Part shown: piece by piece, positions 1 to 7,340 of the stretch
How the letters are laid out: each line of letters opens with the position of its first letter
How positions within the stretch are numbered: the stretch's first letter is position 1
Origin: Actinoplanes xinjiangensis
Lineage (GTDB): Bacteria > Actinomycetota > Actinomycetes > Mycobacteriales > Micromonosporaceae
Assembly (NCBI RefSeq): GCF_003148685.1
Contig: NZ_QGGR01000033.1
Location: 40,687-104,686, forward strand
DNA length: 64,000 bases
Direction: 5' to 3'
The notes under the pieces: model-generated
Told to the model about the DNA's origin: nothing
Database searches by the model: none
What the model saw: the letters and a program-made list of their open reading frames with translations, nothing else
Made by a program: the position numbers and the translations under genes

Positions 1-54
1 GCCGCGCCGGGGCCGGGCGGCGGGACCCGGTTCACCGTGACGCTGCCGCGATGA
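1..54 (+). CDS. C-terminal end of a sensor histidine kinase (partial)
   Basis: Only the last 17 codons are in the window, ending in a TGA at 52-54. The residues read GGGTRFTVTLPR, the usual ending of a HATPase_c domain (a G2-box glycine run followed by the last beta strand). The gene starts outside the window, so its sensor type cannot be known. Assignment rests on this short motif alone; another GHKL ATPase is possible. Confidence 0.55.
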   Translation, partial: AAPGPGGGTRFTVTLPR

Positions 55-229
55 GAGCCCGTCCGGTCGGGCTGCGCGGCGTCTTCGCGGCAGGCGGCCG
101 GAGCAGACCTCGTCCACCACGGATCGGCGACCGTTCTGCAACCGGCGCTTTCTCAAGGTCCTCAGCAGGCGTCCGATGAGCAGGGCAACGGCCGCCACGG
201 AGGGTGGCCTTCATGAGTGAGGACAGCCC

Positions 230-412
230 GTGGACCGGTTCAAGCTGCTCATCGGATCCCTGCGCGCCGGCCACCACTCGGACGAGGGCGCCACGATCGT
301 CGAGTACTCGCTCCTGGTCGGCCTCATCGCGATAACGCTCATCATCGGGTTCCGCGCGCTCGAGACCGACATCGCGGGCCTGTTCAGCCGGGTCATGAAC
401 ACCCTTACGTGA
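230..412 (+). CDS. Flp-family pilin, 60 aa
   Basis: A short type IVb (Flp/Tad) pilin precursor. After a charged leader of about 20 residues comes the pilin signature GATIVEYSLLVGLIAITLI: a Glu five or so residues into the mature N-terminus, followed by one hydrophobic helix. The length of 60 residues is normal for Flp pilins. The GTG start at 230 is set by a GAGGA Shine-Dalgarno sequence at 217-222; the ATG at 213 is in another frame. No prepilin peptidase (TadV) or TadABC assembly genes are nearby, so it is an orphan pilin gene here and would rely on a tad locus elsewhere. It sits alone between a kinase tail and the convergent siderophore protein gene. Confidence 0.8.
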   Translation: MDRFKLLIGSLRAGHHSDEGATIVEYSLLVGLIAITLIIGFRALETDIAGLFSRVMNTLT

Positions 413-422
413 CCCACGGCCC

Positions 423-439
423 GTCACCGGCACGGTGAC
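423..439. terminator. Small hairpin downstream of the pilin gene
   Basis: A perfect 7-bp stem (GTCACCG / CGGTGAC) with a 3-nt loop lies 11 bp after the pilin stop and before the end of the convergent gene. It has no U-run. It is a possible terminator or mRNA-stabilising hairpin. Confidence 0.3.
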
Positions 440-470
440 CCGGCGGCATCCGCCCGGGGCCGCGGTGAGC

Positions 471-1280
471 TCACATGGCGGCGTGACCGTGCCGCCAGTA
501 GCCGATGAAGTCGATGTGGCCCTTCGGCACCGCACGGTCCTCGACGAGGTGCCGGCGGCCACCGGTGACCAGCGCCGACTCACCGACCAGGTACGCCCAG
601 ACCGGCGCGGACGGCAGCTCCGCGGCCCGCAGGGTGGCGAGCGCCAGCTGTCCCGGCACGTCGCCGGGCCGCTCGCGGGCCACGAACCGCAGGTCCACGC
701 CGGACGGCACGCGGAAGTCCTGCCGGTCGTCCATCGACGGCAGCTCCACGATCGCCACCCCCGTGGCGTCGTCGGGCAGCGACTCGCAGATCCCGGCCAC
801 CGCGGGCAGCCCGGTCTCGTCGGCGACCAGCAGCGTCCAGTCGTGGTCGGCGCGCGGGTTGTAGCCGACGCCCTGGTCGAGCAGGCCGGCCTGGTCACCC
901 GGGTTCGCGCCGATGGCGAACGTGCTGGCCGGGCCGCTGTGCCCGTCGGCGTCGACGTGCACCACGAAGTCGACGTCGAGACCGTCCGGACGGTAGGCGC
1001 GGACCGTGTAGTTGCGCACGAACGGCCGCTTCTGCTTGGCGGTGGCGAGATACTGCGCATACCAGAGCCCGGACGTACGGGTCGGCAGCTTCAGGGTGTC
1101 CTGGCCGGGGCGGGGCAGGAAGAGCCGGAACCACTGGTCGAAACCGAGCGGCGTGAACCGGTCGAGGCCCTCACCGCCGAAGGTGACCCGGACGACGTTC
1201 GGCGAGATCCGCTCGCTCTTGGTCACCTCGAGGAGCAGCACATGGGGATCGACCGGCTTGCGGATTTTGTAATTCGCCAT
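471..1280 (-). CDS. Siderophore-interacting protein (FAD/NAD(P)H ferric reductase family)
   Basis: 269 aa, normal for the SIP/ViuB family of cytoplasmic flavin-dependent ferric-siderophore reductases, which release iron from imported chelates. The first half is the FAD-binding beta barrel (SPNVVRVTFGG, then the FAD-contacting RNYTVRAYRPD segment near residue 90). The second half is the SIP NAD(P)H-binding fold (LLVADETGLPAV, then a C-terminal GYWRHG). An IdeR/DmdR-type iron box lies 2 bp before the ATG, so the gene is almost certainly iron-repressed. No Shine-Dalgarno sequence fits between box and ATG, which suggests a leaderless mRNA. No siderophore synthesis or transport genes are adjacent. 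Confidence 0.9.
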   Translation of the reverse strand: MANYKIRKPVDPHVLLLEVTKSERISPNVVRVTFGGEGLDRFTPLGFDQWFRLFLPRPGQDTLKLPTRTSGLWYAQYLATAKQKRPFVRNYTVRAYRPDGLDVDFVVHVDADGHSGPASTFAIGANPGDQAGLLDQGVGYNPRADHDWTLLVADETGLPAVAGICESLPDDATGVAIVELPSMDDRQDFRVPSGVDLRFVARERPGDVPGQLALATLRAAELPSAPVWAYLVGESALVTGGRRHLVEDRAVPKGHIDFIGYWRHGHAAM

Positions 1281-1282
1281 AG

Positions 1283-1301
1283 TTAGGCGACCCTAACCTA
1301 A
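1283..1301 (-). promoter_or_regulatory. IdeR/DmdR-type iron box overlapping the promoter
   Basis: Read on the minus strand the 19-mer is TTAGGTTAGGGTCGCCTAA, differing at about two positions from the actinobacterial iron-box consensus TTAGGTTAGGCTCACCTAA. It starts 2 bp upstream of the ATG of the siderophore-interacting protein. The TAGGGT inside it (1295-1290) fits a TANNNT -10 element that would place transcription start at or next to the ATG. Metal-loaded repressor would then sit directly on the promoter. Confidence 0.8.
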
Positions 1302-1448
1302 TCGCCCCAGGCCATCCAGAGGTGGGCATACCTGCCGCCGGCCCCGGTCCATCCCGGCCTCCGAGGCGTCCGGTCCGGCCAGGCGCAGGTCGTCGGCGAG
1401 CGGCCCGGCGAAGACATGCACCCCCTCCCCCGCCCTCGACCGAAAACC

Positions 1449-1564
1449 GGCTGGCTCCCACCGCTGCCTCAACAACCCCGAGACAACGGTCACGACCAGC
1501 CACCCACAACCGGCTGGCTCCCACCGCTGTCTCGAGGGCGCTGAGGCAGCGGTGGGGACCAGCT
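1449..1564. repeat. 53-bp palindrome array, locus 1 (two units, 63-bp period)
   Basis: Units at 1449-1501 and 1512-1564, separated by a 10-bp spacer, lie in the 383-bp gap between the divergent siderophore protein and response-regulator genes. Each unit opens with GGCTGG, has CACCGCTG near position 11 and a GAGACAGCGGTG-like right arm, and folds on itself around its centre. Unit 1a is the most degenerate of the ten (CAACAACC at the centre, GAGACAACGGTCAC right arm). The second unit ends AGCT instead of AGCC. Confidence 0.85.
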
Positions 1565-1608
1565 GGGGGTGATCTTGCGGCGTGCCAAGCCTGCCAGGAC
1601 GCTCCCGC

Positions 1609-1630
1609 CGGTAACAAAGGACGGTTACCG
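1609..1630. promoter_or_regulatory. Inverted repeat upstream of the response regulator
   Basis: CGGTAAC, eight bases, GTTACCG: a perfect 7-bp inverted repeat ending 33 bp before the response-regulator ATG. The position and spacing suit an operator or autoregulatory site. Nothing else supports this. Confidence 0.35.
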
Positions 1631-1663
1631 TTCGGACATCGAACGAGGATGGGCGGATCACCG

Positions 1664-2323
1664 ATGCGGATATTGCTCGTGGAGGACGATCGCCGGGTCG
1701 GGGCGGTGATGACCTCGATGCTGCAACGGCGGGGTTACGCGGTGGAGCACGCCGCCACGGCCACCGCCGCACTGGAGGCGGCGCCCTGTGACCTCGTACT
1801 GCTGGATCTGAACCTGCCGGACGGCGACGGGATCGACGTGTGCCGCGCACTGCGGGCCCGCAGCGAGCATCTGGGCATCATCGCGGTCACCGCGCGCGGT
1901 GAGGAGCGCGACCGGGTGACGGGCCTGCGGGTGGGAGCCGACGACTACGTGGTGAAGCCGTTCTCGATGGCCGAGTTGCAGGCGCGGATCGAGGCGCTGC
2001 TGCGGCGCACCGTCCGGCAGTCACCGGTGGCCGGCGGGATCATCGAGGTGGGCCGGATCCGGATCGATCCGGCGGCCCGGACCGTCGAGGTGGACGATGT
2101 GCCGCGCACACTGACCCGCAAGGAGTTCGACATCCTCAGCTCACTGGCACGGCAGCCGGGTGTGGCGATGTCCCGGGAGCGCATCATGCTGGACGTGTGG
2201 CAGACCACCTGGTCCGGCAAACACACCCTGGAAGTGCACGTGGCGTCGCTGCGGGCAAAACTGGGTGATCCCGGGCTGGTGGAGACCGTCCGCGGCGTGG
2301 GCTACCGTTTGCGCACTGGATGA
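1664..2323 (+). CDS. OmpR/PhoB-family response regulator
   Basis: 219 aa. The receiver domain covers residues 1-115, with acidic residues E7, D8 and D9, phospho-acceptor D48 (LVLLDLNLPDGDG), a conserved T in ITARG, and K in VVKPF. A winged-helix DNA-binding domain (Trans_reg_C) follows from about 125, ending VRGVGYRLRTG. The ATG at 1664 gives the family-typical MRILLVEDD start; an in-frame ATG at 1649 is possible but has its GAGG directly abutting. The gene precedes the sensor kinase by 15 bp, so the two form one operon and a cognate pair. Its target cannot be read from sequence; the convergent TAXI receptor gene next to the pair suggests a link to organic-acid sensing. Confidence 0.93.
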   Translation: MRILLVEDDRRVGAVMTSMLQRRGYAVEHAATATAALEAAPCDLVLLDLNLPDGDGIDVCRALRARSEHLGIIAVTARGEERDRVTGLRVGADDYVVKPFSMAELQARIEALLRRTVRQSPVAGGIIEVGRIRIDPAARTVEVDDVPRTLTRKEFDILSSLARQPGVAMSRERIMLDVWQTTWSGKHTLEVHVASLRAKLGDPGLVETVRGVGYRLRTG

Positions 2324-2338
2324 GCAACGGGAGACGGC

Positions 2339-3700
2339 GTGCGCAGGCGGCTGGTGGTCACCTACCTGCTGCTGCTGTGCATGGTGCTGCTGGCTCTGGA
2401 GATTCCGCTCGCCGTCACGGTCGCCAGCCGGGAGACCGACGGGGCGGTCGCCGACCGGCTGGCTGACGCGACCCGGTTCGCGTCGCTGGCGGCACCCGCG
2501 GTGCGCAGCGGCGACCTCGACGCGCTGAACGACGAGTTGCGCCGCTACCAGGAGCTGTATGGAATCGGCACGCTGCTGGTCGATCAGGATCAGCGGGTGC
2601 TCAGCGCGTTCGGCACGGCCCCGGCGGCGCCGGCGGTCGCGGTGCGCGGTGCCCTGGCCGGGCACCAGGTGAGTGCTCCGGGGACGCTGTGGCCGTGGGA
2701 ACGCGAGCCGCTGATGGTGGCGGTGCCGATCAGCGACGGCGGCGCGGTGCTGGGCGTGGTGCTGACCGTGTCGCCGACCGACCGTACCCGTCGTGATGTG
2801 CTGATCGTGTGGCTGGTGCTGACTCTGGTCGGGGTACTGGCGGTGGCGTCCTGCCTGACCACCGCGGACCGCCTGGCGAGCTGGGTGCTACGGCCGGTGA
2901 CCCGGCTGGACGCGGCGGCGCACGAGATCGGCGCCGGGGACAGCGCGGCCCGGGTGCAGCCCGGGCTGGGGCCGCCGGAGTTGCGGCGGCTGTCGGCGAG
3001 TTTCAACGAGATGGCCGACGCGGTCGCCGAGGCGATGGAGCGGCAGCGGTCGTTCGTCGCGCACGCCAGCCATCAGCTGCGGAACCCGTTGACCGTGTTG
3101 CGGCTGCGGATCGAGGACCTGGGCAGCCGGCTCGACGACGAGGATCTGCGGGAGGACCGGGAGTTCGCCCTGGAGGAGACCGACCGGCTCGCCGACGTGC
3201 TGGACGGGCTGCTCGCCCTGGCTCGCGCCGAACGCGGCCGGCATCAGGTGGAGGTCGCCGACGCGACGGCGCTGACCGCGCACCGGGTGAAGGCGTGGCA
3301 GCCGCTGGCCGAGCGGCGCGGCGTCGAGCTGGTGGCCGAGCTGCCGGAGGAGCCGGTGCCGGCCCGGCTGGTCGCGACCGCTCTCGATCAGGCGCTGGAC
3401 GCGCTGATCGACAACGCCCTCAAATTCACTCCGGCCGGTGGCCGGGTGGCGGTCCGGTTGCGGTCCGTGGCGGACGGGGATGCCGAGGTGACGGTACGTG
3501 ACACCGGCCCCGGAATGACCGAGGAGCAGTGCCGGCTGGCCACCGAACGGTTCTGGCGGGCACCAGACGCACAGAATGTGGACGGCGCCGGCCTGGGCCT
3601 GTCGATCGTGAACGTGCTGGTGGAGGCGTCGGGTGGCCGGTTCACGCTGGCTCCGGCCGAGTCGGGCGGCCTGGCGGCGACGATCCGGTTCAGGGCTTGA
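2339..3700 (+). CDS. Sensor histidine kinase with HAMP domain
   Basis: 453 aa membrane kinase. TM1 is at about residues 5-27, followed by a periplasmic sensor of about 120 residues and TM2 at about 152-175. A HAMP segment (ASWVLRPVTRLDAAAHEI) follows, then the H-box SHQLRNPL with phospho-acceptor H245, an N-box (DNALKFTP), G1 (DTGPGM) and G2 (GAGLGLSIV). The GTG start at 2339 has GGGAGA 4 bp upstream. It pairs with the upstream OmpR-type regulator. Its last 11 bp overlap the end of the convergent TAXI receptor gene, so the 3' ends of the two transcripts interfere. Confidence 0.93.
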   Translation: MRRRLVVTYLLLLCMVLLALEIPLAVTVASRETDGAVADRLADATRFASLAAPAVRSGDLDALNDELRRYQELYGIGTLLVDQDQRVLSAFGTAPAAPAVAVRGALAGHQVSAPGTLWPWEREPLMVAVPISDGGAVLGVVLTVSPTDRTRRDVLIVWLVLTLVGVLAVASCLTTADRLASWVLRPVTRLDAAAHEIGAGDSAARVQPGLGPPELRRLSASFNEMADAVAEAMERQRSFVAHASHQLRNPLTVLRLRIEDLGSRLDDEDLREDREFALEETDRLADVLDGLLALARAERGRHQVEVADATALTAHRVKAWQPLAERRGVELVAELPEEPVPARLVATALDQALDALIDNALKFTPAGGRVAVRLRSVADGDAEVTVRDTGPGMTEEQCRLATERFWRAPDAQNVDGAGLGLSIVNVLVEASGGRFTLAPAESGGLAATIRFRA

Positions 3701-4619
3701 CCGACTTGTAGTAGCGGGCCGCCCCCGGATGCAGCGGCACCGGCAGGGTGGAGATCGCCGCGCGCATCTCCAGGCGCTCGGCGGCCGGGTGGGCGGCGGC
3801 CAGCTCCCCGCGCCGTTCCATCAGCAGCCGGGTCAGGTCGTACGCCAGGTCCTCGGGCATCGTCGCGGCGACCACGAGCAGGTTCGGCACGGCGATCGTG
3901 GCGACCGGCGGCAGCGAGTAGGCGGACGCCGGCACGTCGCGCACCACGTACACGTCGCTGTAGGCCGCGCGCAGTTCACCGGCCCATTCGGACAGGTCGA
4001 CGATCCGGATGCCGACCGCGGCGCCGAGCCGTTCGATCCCGGTGACGGGCAGTCCACCGGAGAAGAAGAACGCGTCGATCTCGCCGCGTTCCAGGGCCAG
4101 GATCGAGGCGTCGAGGCCGAGGTCGCGGCGCTGCACGGCGCCCGCCATGCCGGCGACGGACAGCAGCCGGCCGACGGTCACGGTGGTGCCGGAGCCGCGG
4201 GCGCCGACCGACACGCGGCGGCCCTTGAGGTCGGTCAGGCCGGTGATCGGGCTGTCCGCCCGGACGACCAGGTGCAGCAGGTCGTCGTAGACGCGGGCGA
4301 GGGCGACCAGTCCGGGGGCCGGTTCACCGCCGGTGACCAGCACGTCGGACTGGGCGAACCCGACCTCGGCCTGCCCGCGGGTGACCAGGTCCAGGTTCTC
4401 CGCCGAGGCGGCGGTGGCGAGGACACTGGCGTCGGTGCCGGGCAGTTCCCGGTCGATGATGCCGCTGAAGGCGGTACCGATCGCGTAGTAGACGGCGGTG
4501 GGACTGCCGGTGGCGATCCGCACCCGGCGATCCTCCGCCACATCACGGCCACAGCCTGTAACGATGAGGAGCGTGACCAGCCCGGCAAGCGCCATGCGAC
4601 GGCTGGTTCGAAGGGTCAC
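3690..4619 (-). CDS. TAXI-family TRAP-type solute receptor (lipoprotein)
   Basis: 309 aa. Starts RTSRR, then a hydrophobic stretch and lipobox VTGC near residue 23, so it is a secreted, lipid-anchored binding protein. The mature part has TAXI-family landmarks: IATGSPTAVYYAIG, VLATAASAENLDLV, GQAEVGFAQSD, GRRVSVGARGSGT. TAXI proteins usually bind small organic acids such as glutamate for TRAP or related carriers. No TRAP membrane subunits are adjacent. GTG 4619 is preferred because it keeps the basic n-region; ATG 4595 is the alternative. The gene is tail-to-tail with the kinase gene, overlapping by 11 bp. This arrangement hints that the receptor presents a ligand to the two-component system. 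Confidence 0.85.
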   Translation of the reverse strand: MTLRTSRRMALAGLVTLLIVTGCGRDVAEDRRVRIATGSPTAVYYAIGTAFSGIIDRELPGTDASVLATAASAENLDLVTRGQAEVGFAQSDVLVTGGEPAPGLVALARVYDDLLHLVVRADSPITGLTDLKGRRVSVGARGSGTTVTVGRLLSVAGMAGAVQRRDLGLDASILALERGEIDAFFFSGGLPVTGIERLGAAVGIRIVDLSEWAGELRAAYSDVYVVRDVPASAYSLPPVATIAVPNLLVVAATMPEDLAYDLTRLLMERRGELAAAHPAAERLEMRAAISTLPVPLHPGAARYYKSVKP

Positions 4620-4739
4620 CTTTGTTTCCCCACGCGGGACGGCCCGGTCCGCGCAAGTTTCCCTCAAGTCTGCGCCGCGGGTGTACCGGCCGAACGGCCT
4701 TATCGGCGACGGTGTCCTCAGCCACGGAGGGAGATGCCG

Positions 4740-5387
4740 ATGGACCCGACTTCGATTCGTCCGGTCGTGCTGGCCGACGCGCTGCCCGGCGCGTTCGAGT
4801 CCGCCTGTCTCGTCGAGTGTGTGGACACCTCCCGTCCCCAGCGACAGCCCCTGCCGGCCCCGGTTCCGCGGGCCGGCGAGGCGCTGGCCGAGTTCGATCG
4901 GGAAGACGCCGCCGACCGCCTGGTATACCTGCTCGACGGCCTCGGTTGCGAGGCGGAGCGGGAGATCCGAACGGGGGGCGGGCGACGGCGGTACGAGGTG
5001 CATCGCGTGGTCGTGGCGGAATCGCAGCGTCTGGCGACGAGCCGGATGCTGGCGGCGGCCTGGCGCCAGGGCCGGCAGGCCCTCCTCGGCACCGAACAGC
5101 TCGGCGCCTCCTCGCCCCGGCACGTGCAACGGCTCACCCTGGCGCAGGCCGCCTGGCGGGCCGCTCTGCTCGCGGCCGGTCAGCGCCGGCGCGGTCACCT
5201 GCTGTGGGTGACGTTGCGTGATCAGGAGATCGCGGCGGTGCTGGTCCGGGCGGCCCGGCTGCTCGGGGTGACCGCCGAGGTCGCCCGGCGGCCCGGCTGC
5301 CTGGTGGTCACGGTGCCGGTCGAGGCCGCGGCCGCGTTGCCGGCCACCCCGCCCCGCCTGCGACTCCGCGCCGGCTCGCTGGTCTGA
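4740..5387 (+). CDS. WhiA-like LAGLIDADG-fold protein without the HTH domain
   Basis: 215 aa, with no standard annotation obvious. The segment from about residue 55 to 205 follows the N-terminal half of WhiA, the sporulation regulator with a degenerate homing-endonuclease fold. Visible parallels are an ADRL...LLDGLGCEAE helix region, a RRYEVHRVV strand, then AAWRAALLAAG, a VTLRDQEIAAVLVRAARLLGVTAEV block and a closing CLVVTVPVEAAAALP. WhiA has [33 protein letters not shown] and VVVRDGDAIGALL at the same spacings. The C-terminal WhiA helix-turn-helix (about 100 residues) is absent. The ATG at 4740 is set by GGAGG at 4726-4730; the ATG at 4734 lies too close to it. This is an inferred remote homology, so treat it as provisional. 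Confidence 0.6.
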   Translation: MDPTSIRPVVLADALPGAFESACLVECVDTSRPQRQPLPAPVPRAGEALAEFDREDAADRLVYLLDGLGCEAEREIRTGGGRRRYEVHRVVVAESQRLATSRMLAAAWRQGRQALLGTEQLGASSPRHVQRLTLAQAAWRAALLAAGQRRRGHLLWVTLRDQEIAAVLVRAARLLGVTAEVARRPGCLVVTVPVEAAAALPATPPRLRLRAGSLV

Positions 5388-5425
5388 ACCCGGCCGGTCC
5401 GGTCGGGACTGTCCCGGCTCGGCTC

Positions 5426-5551
5426 GACAGCGGCCCGGGTCGGATGGATCGCGGCCCGGGTCGGATGGATCGCGGCCCGGGTCGGATGGAGGGTGGCCCG
5501 GGTCGGCGCGATGGCGGCCCGGAGCGGCTCGACGGCGGCTCAGGCCGGCTC
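5426..5551. repeat. 21-bp tandem repeat, six units
   Basis: Units begin at 5426, 5447, 5468, 5489, 5510 and 5531, with consensus GATCGCGGCCCGGGTCGGAT plus one base. The first three are nearly identical and the last three decay. The array fills the gap between the WhiA-like gene and the GH13 gene and runs through the GH13 stop codon. Confidence 0.85.
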
Positions 5552-7012
5552 GACGGTGAGGATGTGCGTGCCCCACGGGGGCAGGTCCACGAACAGGCCC
5601 TCGCCGGCCAGCTCGTCGCCGTCGCGGTCGAAGACCCGCCCGTCCAGCAGGTCGGTCAGTTCCCAGGAGCGCCCGGCCAGTCCCGGCCACGGCAGTGTGA
5701 CCCGCGCCTGGGCCGGGTGGTCGCCGAAGTTGACGACGACCAGGCGCCGGGTGGCGCCCTCGTGCCAGGACCAGGCCACCACGTCGCGATGCGACGGATT
5801 GTCCGGCCAGCCGTGGCTGTCGAGCAGCCGCCACTCGCCGCGGCGCACTCGAGAGGCGATCGTCAGCAGCCGCCGGTGGAAGGAGCGCAGCTCCAGGTCG
5901 GCCGGCTCGTCCGGGTAGCGGCCGAGGAAGACCGGCAGACGGGTGGTACGGCCCTCGAACTGGCCGTCGTGCCAGAGGGTGGCGCCGGGCAGCGTGGCGA
6001 TCGCCACCGCGGCGGCGCGCTGCCGGCCCCCGGGCATGTCGACGGCGGCCCGCGGCTCGTCGTGGTTCTCGGTGAACCGCAGCAGCCGGTCCTGATAGCC
6101 GCGGTCGGCGACCAGGTGCTTGCGCAGCGACTCGGCACCCTCGTGGACGAGCCGGTCGTACAGCCGCTTGTCGTAGCAGAAGTCGAAGCCCTGCCGTTGC
6201 AGCGTCCACTCGGTGTCCCAGTACGCCTCCGCGATCAGCACGATCCCGGGGTGCACGTCCCGGACCCGCTCGATGATCGGCGGCCAGAACTCCGCGGACG
6301 GGACCGGCCCCGCGTACGCCCCCCAGGTGCCGGCGAAGATGTCGTTGGTGACCAGCATCGCCATGTCGCAGCGGACCCCGTCGCACTGCTCGCCGATCCA
6401 GGTGAGCGTGGCCACGGTCGCCTCACGCAGGCCCTCGTCGAACGCGTTGAGCTGGGCGACGTCCGGCCACGGCGGGAAGAACGGGTCACGGCCGAACGCC
6501 AGGATGCGGCCGGCCGCCTCGAACCAGCCGGTCGGGTCGGCGGCCAGGTCGGCGGCGCCGCCCTGGATGAACCAGTTCGGGTGGTCGACGGTCGCCGGGT
6601 GGTCGGGGGCCACGTGGTTGGGCACGTAGTCGAGGATCAGCTTCACGCCGCGCCGGTTCAGCTCGGCACGCGCGGTGGCCAGCCCCTCCGGCCCACCCAG
6701 GTGATCATCGACGCGGTAGCCGCGTACGCAGTAGGGCGAGCCGACCACGTCCTCGTCGGCCAGATCGGGCAGTGCTGCCCGGAAGGCGCGCTGCAACGAC
6801 GTGTTCTCCCGCGCGACGGCGAGACCGGCGGGGCTGCGCTCCCACACGCCCATCAGCCAGACCGCGTCGACGCCGGGGGCGGCGACCTCGTCCCACACCT
6901 CACCCGGGACGGTGCCCAGGGCCACCGGACGGCCGTACCTCCGGGTGAGCCCGGCCAGCCACGGCCAGGTGCCGATCTCGTAGATCACCGGCGCCGTCGG
7001 CCACCCGGTCAT
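5540..7012 (-). CDS. GH13 alpha-amylase family enzyme (cytoplasmic)
   Basis: 490 aa. It has GH13 barrel motifs in order: LILDYVPNHVA (region I), GVRCDMAML with nucleophile D216, LIAEAYW with acid/base E262, and FTENHDEPR with D318. The catalytic triad is therefore complete. A C-terminal beta domain of about 90 residues follows. There is no signal peptide, so it acts inside the cell on maltodextrins, glycogen fragments or trehalose-type substrates; the exact specificity is not readable. ATG 7012 has GGAGGGGG about 5 bp upstream. The start abuts the stop of the small upstream secreted-peptide gene (TGAATG), which suggests translational coupling. Confidence 0.85.
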   Translation of the reverse strand: MTGWPTAPVIYEIGTWPWLAGLTRRYGRPVALGTVPGEVWDEVAAPGVDAVWLMGVWERSPAGLAVARENTSLQRAFRAALPDLADEDVVGSPYCVRGYRVDDHLGGPEGLATARAELNRRGVKLILDYVPNHVAPDHPATVDHPNWFIQGGAADLAADPTGWFEAAGRILAFGRDPFFPPWPDVAQLNAFDEGLREATVATLTWIGEQCDGVRCDMAMLVTNDIFAGTWGAYAGPVPSAEFWPPIIERVRDVHPGIVLIAEAYWDTEWTLQRQGFDFCYDKRLYDRLVHEGAESLRKHLVADRGYQDRLLRFTENHDEPRAAVDMPGGRQRAAAVAIATLPGATLWHDGQFEGRTTRLPVFLGRYPDEPADLELRSFHRRLLTIASRVRRGEWRLLDSHGWPDNPSHRDVVAWSWHEGATRRLVVVNFGDHPAQARVTLPWPGLAGRSWELTDLLDGRVFDRDGDELAGEGLFVDLPPWGTHILTVEPA

Positions 7013-7159
7013 TCACGCCCCCTCCGTCACGTCTCCCCATGCTAGGCGGGAGATCGGCGCGGGCGCCGCGTGGACCGGTCCGGCATCCGCCGGAGTCGCC
7101 GTCATCACCGCGCCGGATACCACCAGACAGCCCAGAAACACCCTGATCAGACCGCGCAT
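7013..7159 (-). CDS. Small secreted or membrane peptide, 48 aa, unknown
   Basis: A short gene directly upstream of the GH13 gene. It encodes a 48-residue product that starts MRGLIRVFLGCLVVSGAVM and has a likely signal-peptidase site after ATPADA. The mature part would be about 22 residues (GPVHAAPAPISRLAW and onwards). The ATG at 7159 has a strong GGAGGGA Shine-Dalgarno sequence 6 bp upstream. The stop TGA is immediately followed by the ATG of the GH13 gene, and that gene's own Shine-Dalgarno sequence lies within the last codons. No function is recognisable. It could be a true microprotein or a translated leader controlling the downstream gene. Confidence 0.55.
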   Translation of the reverse strand: MRGLIRVFLGCLVVSGAVMTATPADAGPVHAAPAPISRLAWGDVTEGA

Positions 7160-7340
7160 TTCACTTCCCTCCGTGACGCCCGTCTGACGGAGAGAACGAA
7201 CTAGTTGATCATTCGTCGCGGGGCGGCGTTTCCTTTCCTGGGGCTTAAGCCTCGCGGACGATCAACGAAATCGTGAACGATCCACCCATCACTCCCGTAT
7301 CGGAGGGCGGCACCATCACCGAGGGATTCGGGAGGACATT

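Noticed and set aside
4620..6386. Continuation of the TAXI receptor frame upstream to 6386
   Set aside because: The frame runs antisense to the WhiA-like gene and through the GH13 gene in a wrong frame. The lipoprotein signal peptide fixes the start near 4619.
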